A DNA stretch of 64,000 nt from NCBI RefSeq assembly GCF_002151125.1, contig NZ_MDJZ01000016.1:62001-126000 (forward strand), written 5' to 3'. The position numbers and the translations under genes were made by a program. Positions within the stretch are counted from its first letter, which is position 1, and each line of letters opens with the position of its first letter. This stretch comes from Clavibacter michiganensis (lineage in GTDB: Bacteria > Actinomycetota > Actinomycetes > Actinomycetales > Microbacteriaceae). Shown here in pieces: positions 26,706 to 34,648 of this stretch. The notes under the pieces were generated by a model that saw nothing but the letters and a program-made list of their open reading frames with translations, searched no databases and was not told where the DNA came from.

Positions 26706-27935
26706 TCATCCGCCGGCGCGGGCCCGCGAGGCCCACAGCTGCGCGGCGAGCCCGACCACGATGAAGCCGCACATCAGCGATCCCATGGCGGTCGCGGTGC
26801 CTCCGAGCGCGCCCGCGAGCGGTGTCGCCAGCCCGCCGAGCCCGAACTGCAGGCCGCCGACGAGCGCCGAGGCCGTGCCCGGGTGCCGATGGCCGAGCGC
26901 CTGCGTCAGGGTGATGGAGCCGGGGATCACCCACCCCCAGCCCGCGGTGACGAGGGCGAGGGCCGGCCAGACCAGCGCGGGGCCCGTCCCCGCGAGGGCC
27001 CCGACCAGCACGAGGGTCGAGCCGAGCGCGCAGGTGGCGAGGCCGACCGTGAAGAGGCGGTCCTCGTCGAAGCGTCCGATGAGGCGGCGGAAGACGAGGG
27101 TCGACGCGATCATGCAGGACGCGTTCGAGGCGAACACCAGCGTGTAGAGGGCCTCGCCGAAGCCGTACTGCTCCTGGAAGACGAAGGAGGAGGTGGCGAT
27201 GTAGGAGAAGAACCCGATGGTCGCGGCGCAGCCGGTGACGAGGTACCAGCGGAAGCGGGGGATCCGCAGCAGCTCCGCCATGCGGCCGAGGACGGCGCGC
27301 GGCGACGTGCCGCCCGCGCCGGTGCGGACGAGCGTCTCGGGGAGCAGGCGAGCCGCGGCGACGGTGAGTGCGAGGCCCAGCGCCGCCAGGACGAGGAACG
27401 CGGCGCGCCAGGACGAGAACGTCAGCACGAGGCCGCCGACGAGCGGGGCGACGACCGGTCCGACCGAGTTGACGACGGCGAGCGTCGCGAAGAGGCGGCT
27501 GCGGAGGGCGCCGGTGGAGGCGTCGCCGACCATCGCGCGGGCCGAGACGGCCGCGGCGGCACCGCCCAGGCCCTGCACGACGCGGGCGAGGATCAGCGTC
27601 GTCACGTCGGGCGAGATCGCGCAGACGACGCTGGCGACGGTGAAGAGGGCGGTCCCCGTGAGGAGGATGCGCCGGCGGCCTGCGCCGTCGCTGATCGGCC
27701 CGATCACCAGCTGCCCGACGGCGAACGCGACGAGGAAGGCGGTCAGCGTCAGCTGCACCGACGCCGTGGAGGCGTCGAGGTCGGCGGCGATGGCCGGCAG
27801 GCCGGGGATGTAGAGGTCGGTCGCGAACGGCGAGATGCCGACGATGAGGGCGACGGTGAGGAGCGGACCGCGGCGCGCCGTCCACGACGTGCGCGGGTCG
27901 GGGTCGGAGTCCGGGTGTCGGGCGTCGTCGCTCAT
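26706..27935 (-). CDS. MFS multidrug exporter, Bcr/CflA type
   Basis: 409 residues from ATG 27935, with twelve predicted membrane segments. The early FATDLYIPGLPAIAADLDAS and QLVIGPISDGAGRRRILL are the Bcr/CflA (DHA1) signatures, and motif C-like SRAMVGD-type sequence appears as ARAMVGDAS. It would export drugs such as bicyclomycin or chloramphenicol, or dipeptides, by proton antiport. It faces the terminator of the LPxTG gene and is divergent from the SDR gene. Confidence 0.9.
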   Translation of the reverse strand: MSDDARHPDSDPDPRTSWTARRGPLLTVALIVGISPFATDLYIPGLPAIAADLDASTASVQLTLTAFLVAFAVGQLVIGPISDGAGRRRILLTGTALFTVASVVCAISPDVTTLILARVVQGLGGAAAAVSARAMVGDASTGALRSRLFATLAVVNSVGPVVAPLVGGLVLTFSSWRAAFLVLAALGLALTVAAARLLPETLVRTGAGGTSPRAVLGRMAELLRIPRFRWYLVTGCAATIGFFSYIATSSFVFQEQYGFGEALYTLVFASNASCMIASTLVFRRLIGRFDEDRLFTVGLATCALGSTLVLVGALAGTGPALVWPALALVTAGWGWVIPGSITLTQALGHRHPGTASALVGGLQFGLGGLATPLAGALGGTATAMGSLMCGFIVVGLAAQLWASRARAGG

Positions 27936-28089
27936 CCATCCCGACGGTAGCCCGGTTCCCGCCGGAGCGGCGGTGGCGGAGGGGAAGCCGGTCCCGCTCG
28001 CCCAGCCGCCGCGGCCCGATGCGCCTAGCCTCGACGAGGGCCGCGCCGCACCGGCCGCCCCACCGCATCCACGAGGAAGAGGAACGCGC

Positions 28090-28920
28090 ATGACGACCTG
28101 GCTGATCACGGGATGCTCCACCGGACTCGGGCGCGCCTTCGCCGTCGAGGCGCTGGAGCGCGGGCACGACGTCGTCGTCACGGCGCGCGACGCCGCGAAC
28201 GTGCAGGACCTCGCCGACCGCTTCCCCGAGCACGCCCTCGCGCTCGACCTCGACGTGACCGACCAGGCGCAGGTGTCGCTCGCGGTCGACGAGGCCACCG
28301 CCCGCTTCGGCGGGGTCGACGTGCTCGTCAACAACGCGGGCTACGGCTACCGCGCGGCCGTCGAGGAGGGCGACGACGAGGACGTCGCGCGCCTGTTCGA
28401 CACCCAGTTCCACGGCAGCGTCCGCATGATCAAGGCCGTGCTGCCCGGCATGCGCGAGCGCCGCAGCGGCACCATCGTGAACCTCTCGTCGATCGGCGCC
28501 GCGCGGACGGGCGCCGGATCCGGCTACTACGGCGCCGTCAAGGCCGCCATCGAGCAGATGACGATGGCGCTGCGCACCGAGCTCGAGCCGCTCGGGATCG
28601 TCGCGACGGTGGTCGCGCCCGGATCCTTCCGCACCGACTTCTCGGGCCGCTCGCTCACGCAGTCGTCCACCGTGATCGACGACTACGCCGCGACCGCCGG
28701 CAAGCGCCGCAAGGAGAACGACACCACCGACGGCACGCAGCCCAACGACCCCGCGCTCGGCGCGAAGGTGCTCGTGGACGCGGTCGAGGAGGGCGCTCCC
28801 TACTACCTGCTGCTCGGCGCGGACGCCGTGGAGATCGTCACGGGCGCGCTCGACGACCTGCGCGCCGACGTCGACGCCTGGGCGGAGCGCAGCCGGTCGA
28901 CGGTTTACGACGCGGACTGA
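28090..28920 (+). CDS. Short-chain dehydrogenase/reductase
   Basis: 276 residues. The cofactor motif TGCSTGLGRAFA is at about 8-19. NNAGYGYRA is the NNAG motif. The catalytic Ser is in NLSSIGA, and Tyr/Lys are in YYGAVKAAIE. The C-terminus with YYLLLGADAVEIV is typical of the oxidoreductase subgroup often annotated SDR family YusZ-like. It would act on a ketone or alcohol with NADP(H). The last 16 bases overlap the convergent VOC gene. Confidence 0.92.
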   Translation: MTTWLITGCSTGLGRAFAVEALERGHDVVVTARDAANVQDLADRFPEHALALDLDVTDQAQVSLAVDEATARFGGVDVLVNNAGYGYRAAVEEGDDEDVARLFDTQFHGSVRMIKAVLPGMRERRSGTIVNLSSIGAARTGAGSGYYGAVKAAIEQMTMALRTELEPLGIVATVVAPGSFRTDFSGRSLTQSSTVIDDYAATAGKRRKENDTTDGTQPNDPALGAKVLVDAVEEGAPYYLLLGADAVEIVTGALDDLRADVDAWAERSRSTVYDAD

Positions 28921-29342
28921 TCCTCGGGCGCGACGAAGACGCAGAAGGGGTGGCCCGCGGGATCCCGCAGCACGAAGAGGGGCTCGTCCGGATCCGCCGA
29001 CCGGTCCTGCAGCACCTCGGCGCCGAGCGCGACCGCACGCGACCGCTGGCGCTCGAGGTCCGCGACGGATCCGACGGTGAGGTCGAGGTGCAGCATCTGC
29101 GGCGGCGATCCCTCGGGCCAGCGGGGCGCGGGCATGCCGGGCGCGAGCTGGAAGGCGAGGCGGCGGGCGCCGTCGTCGTCGACGAGGACGAGCCAGTCCG
29201 GATCCGGGTCGGTCGCATCGGGCTCGTCGCCCGGCCGGTACCGGAAGCCGAGCAGCTCGCGGTAGAACTCGGCGAGGCGGCGCGGATCCGGCGCGTCGAG
29301 GACGGTCTGCAGCAGGCGCGGGTGGCCGGGCGAGGTGGACAT
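28905..29342 (-). CDS. VOC-family protein (glyoxalase-like)
   Basis: 145 residues from ATG 29342. LLQTVLDAPDPRRLAEFYRELLGFRY opens the first module; MLHLDLTVGSVADLERQRSRAVALGAEVL and FVLRDPAGHPFCVFV complete the second. This is the actinobacterial glyoxalase-like group with the DPAGHPFC end. Likely cytosolic; ligand unknown. It overlaps the end of the SDR gene on the opposite strand. Confidence 0.88.
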   Translation of the reverse strand: MSTSPGHPRLLQTVLDAPDPRRLAEFYRELLGFRYRPGDEPDATDPDPDWLVLVDDDGARRLAFQLAPGMPAPRWPEGSPPQMLHLDLTVGSVADLERQRSRAVALGAEVLQDRSADPDEPLFVLRDPAGHPFCVFVAPEDQSAS

Positions 29343-29350
29343 GCCCCTGT

Positions 29351-29608
29351 CTACGCCGTCGGGGGCGGGTCGTCGTGCGCCGCGGCGACGTCGCGCTCGC
29401 GCTTCTTCGGCCGCACGCTCATCACGAGGAAGGTGACGCCGAGGATCACGAACGGGAGGCCGGCGACGCGGGTGTCGTCGAGGGTCAGCATCAGCACGAG
29501 GCCGAGCATCGCGAACACGATGCCCAACGAGGCGTTCGTGCTCGAGGAGTCCGCGTCGTCCTCCGCAGGCGGATCCGCGGGGTTGCCGGGTGTCGTCGGA
29601 TCGGTCAT
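29351..29608 (-). CDS. Small two-pass membrane protein
   Basis: 85 residues. An acidic, Asp/Pro/Ser-rich N-terminus of about 26 residues precedes two hydrophobic segments (about 27-44 and 48-65) and a charged tail containing RPKKRERD. No family recognised. Its stop lies 8 bases upstream of the VOC start, so the two may be co-transcribed. Confidence 0.6.
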   Translation of the reverse strand: MTDPTTPGNPADPPAEDDADSSSTNASLGIVFAMLGLVLMLTLDDTRVAGLPFVILGVTFLVMSVRPKKRERDVAAAHDDPPPTA

Positions 29609-29677
29609 GGGCCCACGCTAGGGAGCCGAGCCGCGCGCCCGCGTCCGCCTCGTGGGGGACGCGGTCGGGCGCGGCGG

Positions 29678-29875
29678 TCAGCGGGATGCGTCCCGGCGAC
29701 GCCACCGGACGATCGTCGCCGCCAGGAACACGGTCGCGCTCACGACCATCAGCAGCGGGCCGAGCGGATCGAGGTCCTCGCGGGTCAGCGCGAGCAGCAC
29801 GCCGATCGCGAAGAGCGCGGCGAGCCCCGCGTCGCGCAGGCGGCCGGCGCCGCCCGGGGTCCTCGGATCGCTCAT
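29678..29875 (-). CDS. Small two-pass membrane protein
   Basis: 65 residues. A short polar start (MSDPRTPGGAGRLRD) precedes two hydrophobic segments at about 16-32 and 36-57, then a basic end (RWRRRDASR). It resembles its neighbour at 29351-29608 in layout but not closely in sequence. Function unknown. Confidence 0.5.
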   Translation of the reverse strand: MSDPRTPGGAGRLRDAGLAALFAIGVLLALTREDLDPLGPLLMVVSATVFLAATIVRWRRRDASR

Positions 29876-29941
29876 GCGCTCAGGCTATGCGCGGGTCCCG
29901 TCCGCCCGCGTCCTCCCCGTGGCGGATCCCGCGCGACGCCG

Positions 29942-30640
29942 TCAGCGGAGCTGGCTGAAGGCCTCCACCCGGTCCGGGGCGCCGGCGACGAGGACGATGT
30001 CGCCCTCCTGCAGCACGGTGTCGAGGCTCGTGTACGTCCACCCGTCGGACGGCCGGTGGAACGCCGTGACGGTGACGCCGTACCTCGCCCGCACACGCGT
30101 CTCCGACATGGGCACGCCGAGGATCGCGAGCGGCGGCGTCGTCTTCACCAGCGCGAAGTCCCGGCTGACCTCGATGTAGTCCTCCATCGCCCCGCGCACC
30201 AGGTGCGCGACGCGCTTGCCCATGTCCTTCTCCGGCGACACGATGTGGTGGACCCCGAGCTGGGCCAGGATCTCCTGGTGCGGCTCGCTGACGGCCTTCG
30301 CCCAGATGGTCGGGATCCGCAGCTTCAGGAGCAGCGACGCCGTGAGGATGCTGGCTTGCAGATCGCCGCCGATGGCCACCACGACCCGGTCGAAGTCCGG
30401 CACGGCGAGCTGGCGGAGCACGTCCTCCCTGGTCGAGTCGGCCCGCACCACGTGCGTGAGGAGGCCGTCGTGGTTCTGCACGACCTCCTCCCGGTCGTCG
30501 ATGCCCAGCACCTCGACGCCGCTGGCCATGAGCTCCAACGCGAGGGCGCTGCCGAAGCGGCCGAGGCCGATGACGGCGACGGAGTCCGCCTGGGCGATCC
30601 GTGTGGTGGGGGATCGGACGAGGGAGGGGAACCTAGCCAA
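29942..30640 (-). CDS. Potassium channel regulatory subunit TrkA/KtrA
   Basis: 232 residues. The RCK/TrkA-N domain starts VAVIGLGRFGSALALEL, with the acidic residue after beta-2 in LGIDDREE. The second part is a TrkA-C domain (about 150-230). One RCK plus one TrkA-C matches KtrA rather than the doubled E. coli TrkA. It forms a cytosolic ring that gates the KtrB-like channel in response to ATP/ADP or c-di-AMP. The start is a TTG at 30640, 8 bases inside the end of the upstream channel gene. Confidence 0.93.
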   Translation of the reverse strand: MARFPSLVRSPTTRIAQADSVAVIGLGRFGSALALELMASGVEVLGIDDREEVVQNHDGLLTHVVRADSTREDVLRQLAVPDFDRVVVAIGGDLQASILTASLLLKLRIPTIWAKAVSEPHQEILAQLGVHHIVSPEKDMGKRVAHLVRGAMEDYIEVSRDFALVKTTPPLAILGVPMSETRVRARYGVTVTAFHRPSDGWTYTSLDTVLQEGDIVLVAGAPDRVEAFSQLR

Positions 30641-31997
30641 TGACGGGCCTTTCCTGAGGGAGCTCGTAGGTGATGCGGCGCGTGCGCAGTGCGAGCGCCG
30701 TCGCGAAGGTGATGGGGCCGAGGCGCCCGATGAACATCAGGAGGACGAGGATCAGCTGTCCGGCCGTCGGCAGGTCCGCGGTGATGCCCGTGGACAACCC
30801 GACCGTCCCGAAGGCGGAGACGACCTCGAAGAGGAGGCGGTCCGTGCTGATGTCGGTCAGCAGCATCAGCGCGACGGTGGCGATGACCACGACCGCGACG
30901 GCGAGGAGGACGACGGTGATGGCCTCGCGCTGCACGGAGCGGGGGAGCCGCTTCCCGAGCACGTTGACCGCGCGCTCTCCGCGGAGCTCGGTGAGGAGGA
31001 TGAAGAACAGCACGGCGAAGGTCGTGATCTTGATGCCGCCCGCGGTGCCGCCGGGGCCGCCGCCGATCAGCATGAGCGCGTCCATGCCGAACCAGCTCGC
31101 CGGATCCATGGCGCCGGTGTCGATGCTGTTGAAGCCCGCCGTCCGGGTCTGGACGGACGTGAAGAACCCGGCGAGGATCCGTCCGGGCCAGTCCATGGCG
31201 CCGAGGGTCCTCGGGTTCGACCACTCGATGGCGGTGATGTAGACCGTGCCGAGGACGAGCAGCACGAGCGTGCCCGCGAGGACCAGCCGGGTCGTGACGG
31301 TCCACACGCGCGGCAGCGTGAGATGGCGGCGGAGCTGGACGATGACCGGGAAGCCGAGCCCGCCCACGATGATGGACGCCGCGATCGGCAGGCAGACGAG
31401 GGGGTCGGTGGCGTACGACATGAGGCTGTCGCTGAACAGCGCGAAGCCCGCGTTGTTGAACGACGACACCGAGTGGAAGGCACCCAGCCAGAGGGCACGG
31501 CCGAACGGCTCGCCGTAGCCGAGCCAGAAGCGGAGCGCGAGGGCGGTGGCGACGAGGGCTTCGGCGACCAGCGTGATCCGGACGACGCCGAGCAGCAGGC
31601 CGCGGAGGTCGCCGAGGCCCGTGCTGTGCGCCTCGGCCGCGGCGGTGATCCGCGAGCGGAGCGACATCCGGCGCACGACCGCGAGCCCGATGACGCTGGC
31701 GAAGGTCATGATGCCGAAGCCGCCGATCTGGATCAGCAGCAGGATGGTCACCTGGCCGAGCGGCGTCCAGTAGGTGGCGGTGTCGACGACGACGTGGCCT
31801 GTCACGCAGACGGCGGACGTGGCCGTGAACAGGGCCTCGACGAATGATGCTCCGCCCGGCCCCTGCTTGGCGACGGGGAGCATCAGCACGGCGGTCCCGA
31901 GGAGGATGGCCCCGGCGAACGCGGCGACGATGGCCTGGGCCGGCCGGAGCAGCTGACGACGCATCCCGCGGGTGGCCGGGGGCGGGCGCTCGGGCAT
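30633..31997 (-). CDS. Potassium uptake channel subunit TrkH/KtrB
   Basis: 454 residues from ATG 31997. Four M1-P-M2 repeats are visible through their selectivity-filter loops: TSAVCVTGHV, SSFNNAGFALF, QTRTAGFNSID and SAFGTVGLSTG. It forms the membrane pore for K+ (or Na+-coupled K+) uptake, regulated by the KtrA protein encoded next. A further ATG at 32063 overlaps the ogt stop as ATGA, but the 22 extra codons use many A/T-ending codons (TAT, GGA, CGT, GGT) unlike the rest, so I prefer 31997. Confidence 0.92.
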   Translation of the reverse strand: MPERPPPATRGMRRQLLRPAQAIVAAFAGAILLGTAVLMLPVAKQGPGGASFVEALFTATSAVCVTGHVVVDTATYWTPLGQVTILLLIQIGGFGIMTFASVIGLAVVRRMSLRSRITAAAEAHSTGLGDLRGLLLGVVRITLVAEALVATALALRFWLGYGEPFGRALWLGAFHSVSSFNNAGFALFSDSLMSYATDPLVCLPIAASIIVGGLGFPVIVQLRRHLTLPRVWTVTTRLVLAGTLVLLVLGTVYITAIEWSNPRTLGAMDWPGRILAGFFTSVQTRTAGFNSIDTGAMDPASWFGMDALMLIGGGPGGTAGGIKITTFAVLFFILLTELRGERAVNVLGKRLPRSVQREAITVVLLAVAVVVIATVALMLLTDISTDRLLFEVVSAFGTVGLSTGITADLPTAGQLILVLLMFIGRLGPITFATALALRTRRITYELPQERPVIG

Positions 31998-32059
31998 CCG
32001 CTCACCATACGCGGACGCGGGCTGCCGTCCACGTCCCCGGGCGGGAGCGGACGGCGACG

Positions 32060-32722
32060 TCATCGACCGTCCGCGTCGTGGCCGATCCGCCCCTCCAGCT
32101 CCAGCAGCGTCGTCTTCGCCGTGAGCCCGCCGATGTAGCCGCCGAGCGTGCCGTCGGAGCGGAGGACGCGGTGGCAGGGGATCACGATGGGCAGCGGGTT
32201 CGTGGAGCACGCCGTGCCGACCGCGCGCGTGGCGGCCGGGCTGCCGGCGGTCTCGGCGACCTCGCGGTAGGTGCGCGTGGACCCGTACGGGATCTCCGGC
32301 AGCAGGCGCTGCACGCGGTCGCGGAAGCCGGTCGAGAGCATCCGGTCGAGCGGCAGGTCGAAGGAGCGGCGACGGCCGGCGAAGTACTCCTCGAGCTCGC
32401 GGGCGGCCCGGTCGAGGCGCTTCGGGGCGCGCAGGATCCGCGGGCCGAGCCGGCGCGCGAGGTCGCCCAGCACGGTGTCGTGGTCCTCGCGGGAGTAGGC
32501 GACGCGGATCAGGCCGCGCTCCGTGGCGGCGAGCAGGAGCGGGCCGACGGGGGAGTCGATGGTCGTGAAGCCCACGTCGAGGGCGCCGTCGGCCTCGGCC
32601 CGGTCGGCGAGGCGGAGGCGGAGGGCGGCGAGGGCGGGCGCGGTCGGGTCGGCGCGGTCGAGCGCGTCGGCGTCGAGGAAGGGGGCGTCGTCGGTGCGGG
32701 GGTCGTCGGCGGGGTCGGTCAC
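32060..32722 (-). CDS. ogt: Methylated-DNA--protein-cysteine methyltransferase
   Basis: 220 residues from GTG 32722. The active-site IVIPCHRV places the methyl-accepting Cys at 183, followed by GGYIGGLTAKTTLLELEG. FRDRVQRLLPEIPYGSTRTYREVAE is the helix-turn-helix that enters the DNA groove. The N-terminal about 45 residues are acidic and less conserved. It directly repairs O6-methylguanine by a single-use alkyl transfer. Its start overlaps the sigma-factor stop (GTGA at 32719-32722), so both are made together. Confidence 0.94.
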   Translation of the reverse strand: MTDPADDPRTDDAPFLDADALDRADPTAPALAALRLRLADRAEADGALDVGFTTIDSPVGPLLLAATERGLIRVAYSREDHDTVLGDLARRLGPRILRAPKRLDRAARELEEYFAGRRRSFDLPLDRMLSTGFRDRVQRLLPEIPYGSTRTYREVAETAGSPAATRAVGTACSTNPLPIVIPCHRVLRSDGTLGGYIGGLTAKTTLLELEGRIGHDADGR

Positions 32723-33303
32723 GGTCGTCCTCCTCGGGCGGCGTCGGACGTGGGTGCGGCTGCGGGTGCGGATGCGGAGGCGGCGGGCGACGGCGACGCG
32801 GCGGGACCAGGGGCGCCGCCCGGCGGATCCGCCCCCATCGACCGCCGCAGGCTCGCGACCCCGTCCGCCGCCGCGCGCCGCACGGCCTCGGGCGTCCCGC
32901 CGACGATGGCCGCCACCTCCGCGTACGGCAGCCCGCCGAGGTACCGGTACGCGACCGCGAGCCGCTGCCGCTCGGGCAGCGCGGCGACCGCGCGCCAGAG
33001 GTCCGGGTCGTCGGATCCCGGCACGCCGAGGTCGGAGATCCGCTCGGGCACCTCGTCGACGGGGAGCGCGCGGCGGCCGCGGGCGCGGATCGCGTCGAGG
33101 GCCTTGCGATGCGCGATGGTGACGAGCCAGGCGCGCACGTCGGCGCGCGGCCCGAGCCGCGGGTACGCGACCAGCGCCGACAGGAACGTCTCCGACCACG
33201 CGTCCTCGGCGTCCGCGTGCCCGCCGAGCACCGCCCGGCACACGCGGAGCACCACGGCGCCGTGCTCGGTCACGACCCTGTCGAACGGCTGCATCATCTC
33301 CAC
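32719..33303 (-). CDS. ECF RNA polymerase sigma factor
   Basis: 194 residues from GTG 33303; ATGs at 33297 and 33294 are equally possible. Sigma region 2 includes GHADAEDAWSETFLSALVAYPRL and VRAWLVTIAHRKALDAIRAR. Region 4 has LPERQRLAVAYRYLGGLPYAEVAAIVGGTPEAVRRAAADG. The C-terminal 40 residues are low-complexity Ala/Pro/Ser. No anti-sigma gene is adjacent; instead it is coupled to ogt, a pairing seen in other actinobacteria. It may control an alkylation or stress regulon. Confidence 0.9.
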   Translation of the reverse strand: MEMMQPFDRVVTEHGAVVLRVCRAVLGGHADAEDAWSETFLSALVAYPRLGPRADVRAWLVTIAHRKALDAIRARGRRALPVDEVPERISDLGVPGSDDPDLWRAVAALPERQRLAVAYRYLGGLPYAEVAAIVGGTPEAVRRAAADGVASLRRSMGADPPGGAPGPAASPSPAASASAPAAAPTSDAARGGRP

Positions 33304-33586
33304 ACCGGGTAGACGCCGGGGCGGGGTGATCCGTGAGGTCGGCGTGCGGATCAGTCTCGCGGATCCGGCGCCCGTCCGGCAGCCCGGTGAGCGGCCCGTC
33401 CGACAGCCCGCCGCGATCGCCGCGCACCTGCGGACGCGCCGTGCGCCTCCTCGCCGTCTCCGATGCCCCGCCCGTGCACGCCGTGGGGACTACCCGTGAC
33501 GGTCCCCGGGGATGACGCCCCGCGGCTCCCCGGTGGCGAGGATGGAGACGCGGCCCACCCCCGGCCGCGCGCTCCGCAGGGAGCAT
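33304..33586. other. Divergent intergenic region without a supported gene
   Basis: Between the ECF sigma gene and the response-regulator gene. Short frames are arginine/proline-rich and lack ribosome sites. I see no convincing promoter hexamers or repeats before the hairpin at 33587. Confidence 0.45.
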
Positions 33587-33619
33587 CCGCCGCCGGCCCG
33601 TCCCCCGGGCCGGCGGCGG
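33587..33619 (+). promoter_or_regulatory. Strong hairpin upstream of response-regulator gene
   Basis: CCGCCGCCGGCCCG pairs perfectly with CGGGCCGGCGGCGG (14 base pairs, loop TCCCC). It ends 22 bases before the ATG at 33642, just ahead of the GAAGAGG ribosome site. Could be a leader structure, an attenuator or a terminator for upstream transcription; no T-run. Confidence 0.45.
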
Positions 33620-33641
33620 CACACGACGGAAGAGGATCCGC

Positions 33642-34379
33642 ATGGGCAGCACCCTGAGCTCCGCCGCACGCGACGACGAGCAGGCGGTGCCCGGGCAGGC
33701 CCCCCGCGTGCTCCGCGTCTTCGTGGTCGACGAGGAGGCGCCCATCACGCAGCTGCTGTCCCTCGCGCTGCGGATGGAGGGCTGGGACGTGCGCGTCTTC
33801 GCCACCGGCCGCGCCGCCGTCGGCGCCGCCGTCGAGGCCGCGCCCGACGCGATCCTGCTCGACATGACGCTGCCCGACGTCTCGGGCGTGGAGGTGGTGG
33901 GCGAGCTGCGGCGCGCCGGCGTCGCGACGCCCGTGCTGTTCCTCACCGGCCGGGACTCGCTCGAGGACCGGCTCGCCGCCTTCGGCGCGGGTGCGGACGA
34001 CTACGTCACCAAGCCGTTCGGCCTCGAGGAGGTGGTCGAGACGCTGCGCGTGCTCTTCCGCCGGCGCGGGCTCGCCCCGGCCATGGTCACCGCGGGCGAC
34101 CTCGTGCTCGACCCGGTCACGGGCGAGGCGTGGCTCGCGGGCGTGCCGCTGGACCTGGATCCGATGGACCTCGCCGTCGTGCAGGCGCTCGCCGAGGAGC
34201 CGAGCAGGCGGCTCTCCCGCCGCGAGCTGGTGCGCCGGCTGGCGGATGCGGGCTGGGGTCCCGTCGCGCCGCGCGCGCTGCTCGACCTGCCGTCCGTGAC
34301 GGGCCGACGGGCGGGCCGCGACCAGGTCGTCCTGCTCGCCGTCGCGGGCGATGACCTCGTGCTCGCACCGGCCGTCTGA
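33642..34379 (+). CDS. Orphan response regulator with degenerate OmpR-type output domain
   Basis: 245 residues. The receiver domain (about 22-140) has the acidic pocket in VVDEEAP, the phosphoacceptor Asp in AILLDMTLP and the Lys in DDYVTKPF. The linker and start of the output domain resemble OmpR (GDLVLDPVTGEAWLAGVPLDL; SRRELVRRLADAGW). The usual recognition helix and wing (VDVHISRLRRKL, then GVGY) cannot be found; the end reads ALLDLPSVTGRRAGRDQVVLL. No histidine kinase gene is adjacent. It may act through protein contacts or have altered DNA binding. Confidence 0.85.
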   Translation: MGSTLSSAARDDEQAVPGQAPRVLRVFVVDEEAPITQLLSLALRMEGWDVRVFATGRAAVGAAVEAAPDAILLDMTLPDVSGVEVVGELRRAGVATPVLFLTGRDSLEDRLAAFGAGADDYVTKPFGLEEVVETLRVLFRRRGLAPAMVTAGDLVLDPVTGEAWLAGVPLDLDPMDLAVVQALAEEPSRRLSRRELVRRLADAGWGPVAPRALLDLPSVTGRRAGRDQVVLLAVAGDDLVLAPAV

Positions 34380-34522
34380 CGCCCGCCCGGGCCGGAGCCG
34401 GCGACCCGCGGGCACCCCAATCCGGGGGTCGATCCCGCGTGTCACCGCCGCAACTCCGGGGATCACGAGTCACACGCGTCACACTGCGCCAAGAATTTCC
34501 CCAGGTGGGTAGCGGGAATCCC

Positions 34523-34648
34523 TACAGTCGGCGGTGGGAAGGAGATCCTCCCCGCCGCGTCCTGGAGACCCCGGAGCGCGTCCCCTCTACCGCACGATCG
34601 CGGCACAGCAATGGCGCGCACGGGCGGTCCTGCACCACTGGAGATGCC
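34523..34648 (+). promoter_or_regulatory. Conserved leader of LPxTG protein gene, copy 2
   Basis: Starts with TACAGT and reaches the ATG after exactly 126 bases, as in copy 1 (25131-25256). Conserved islands include CGGCACAGC, CGGTCCTGCA and TGGAGATG. In the 5' hairpin, T-A in copy 1 is replaced by C-G in copy 2 while pairing is kept. Confidence 0.6.

Noticed and set aside
31998-32063. Upstream start of the TrkH/KtrB gene overlapping ogt as ATGA
   Set aside because: The added codons end in A or T far more often than in the rest of the gene, so translation there is unlikely despite the overlap.
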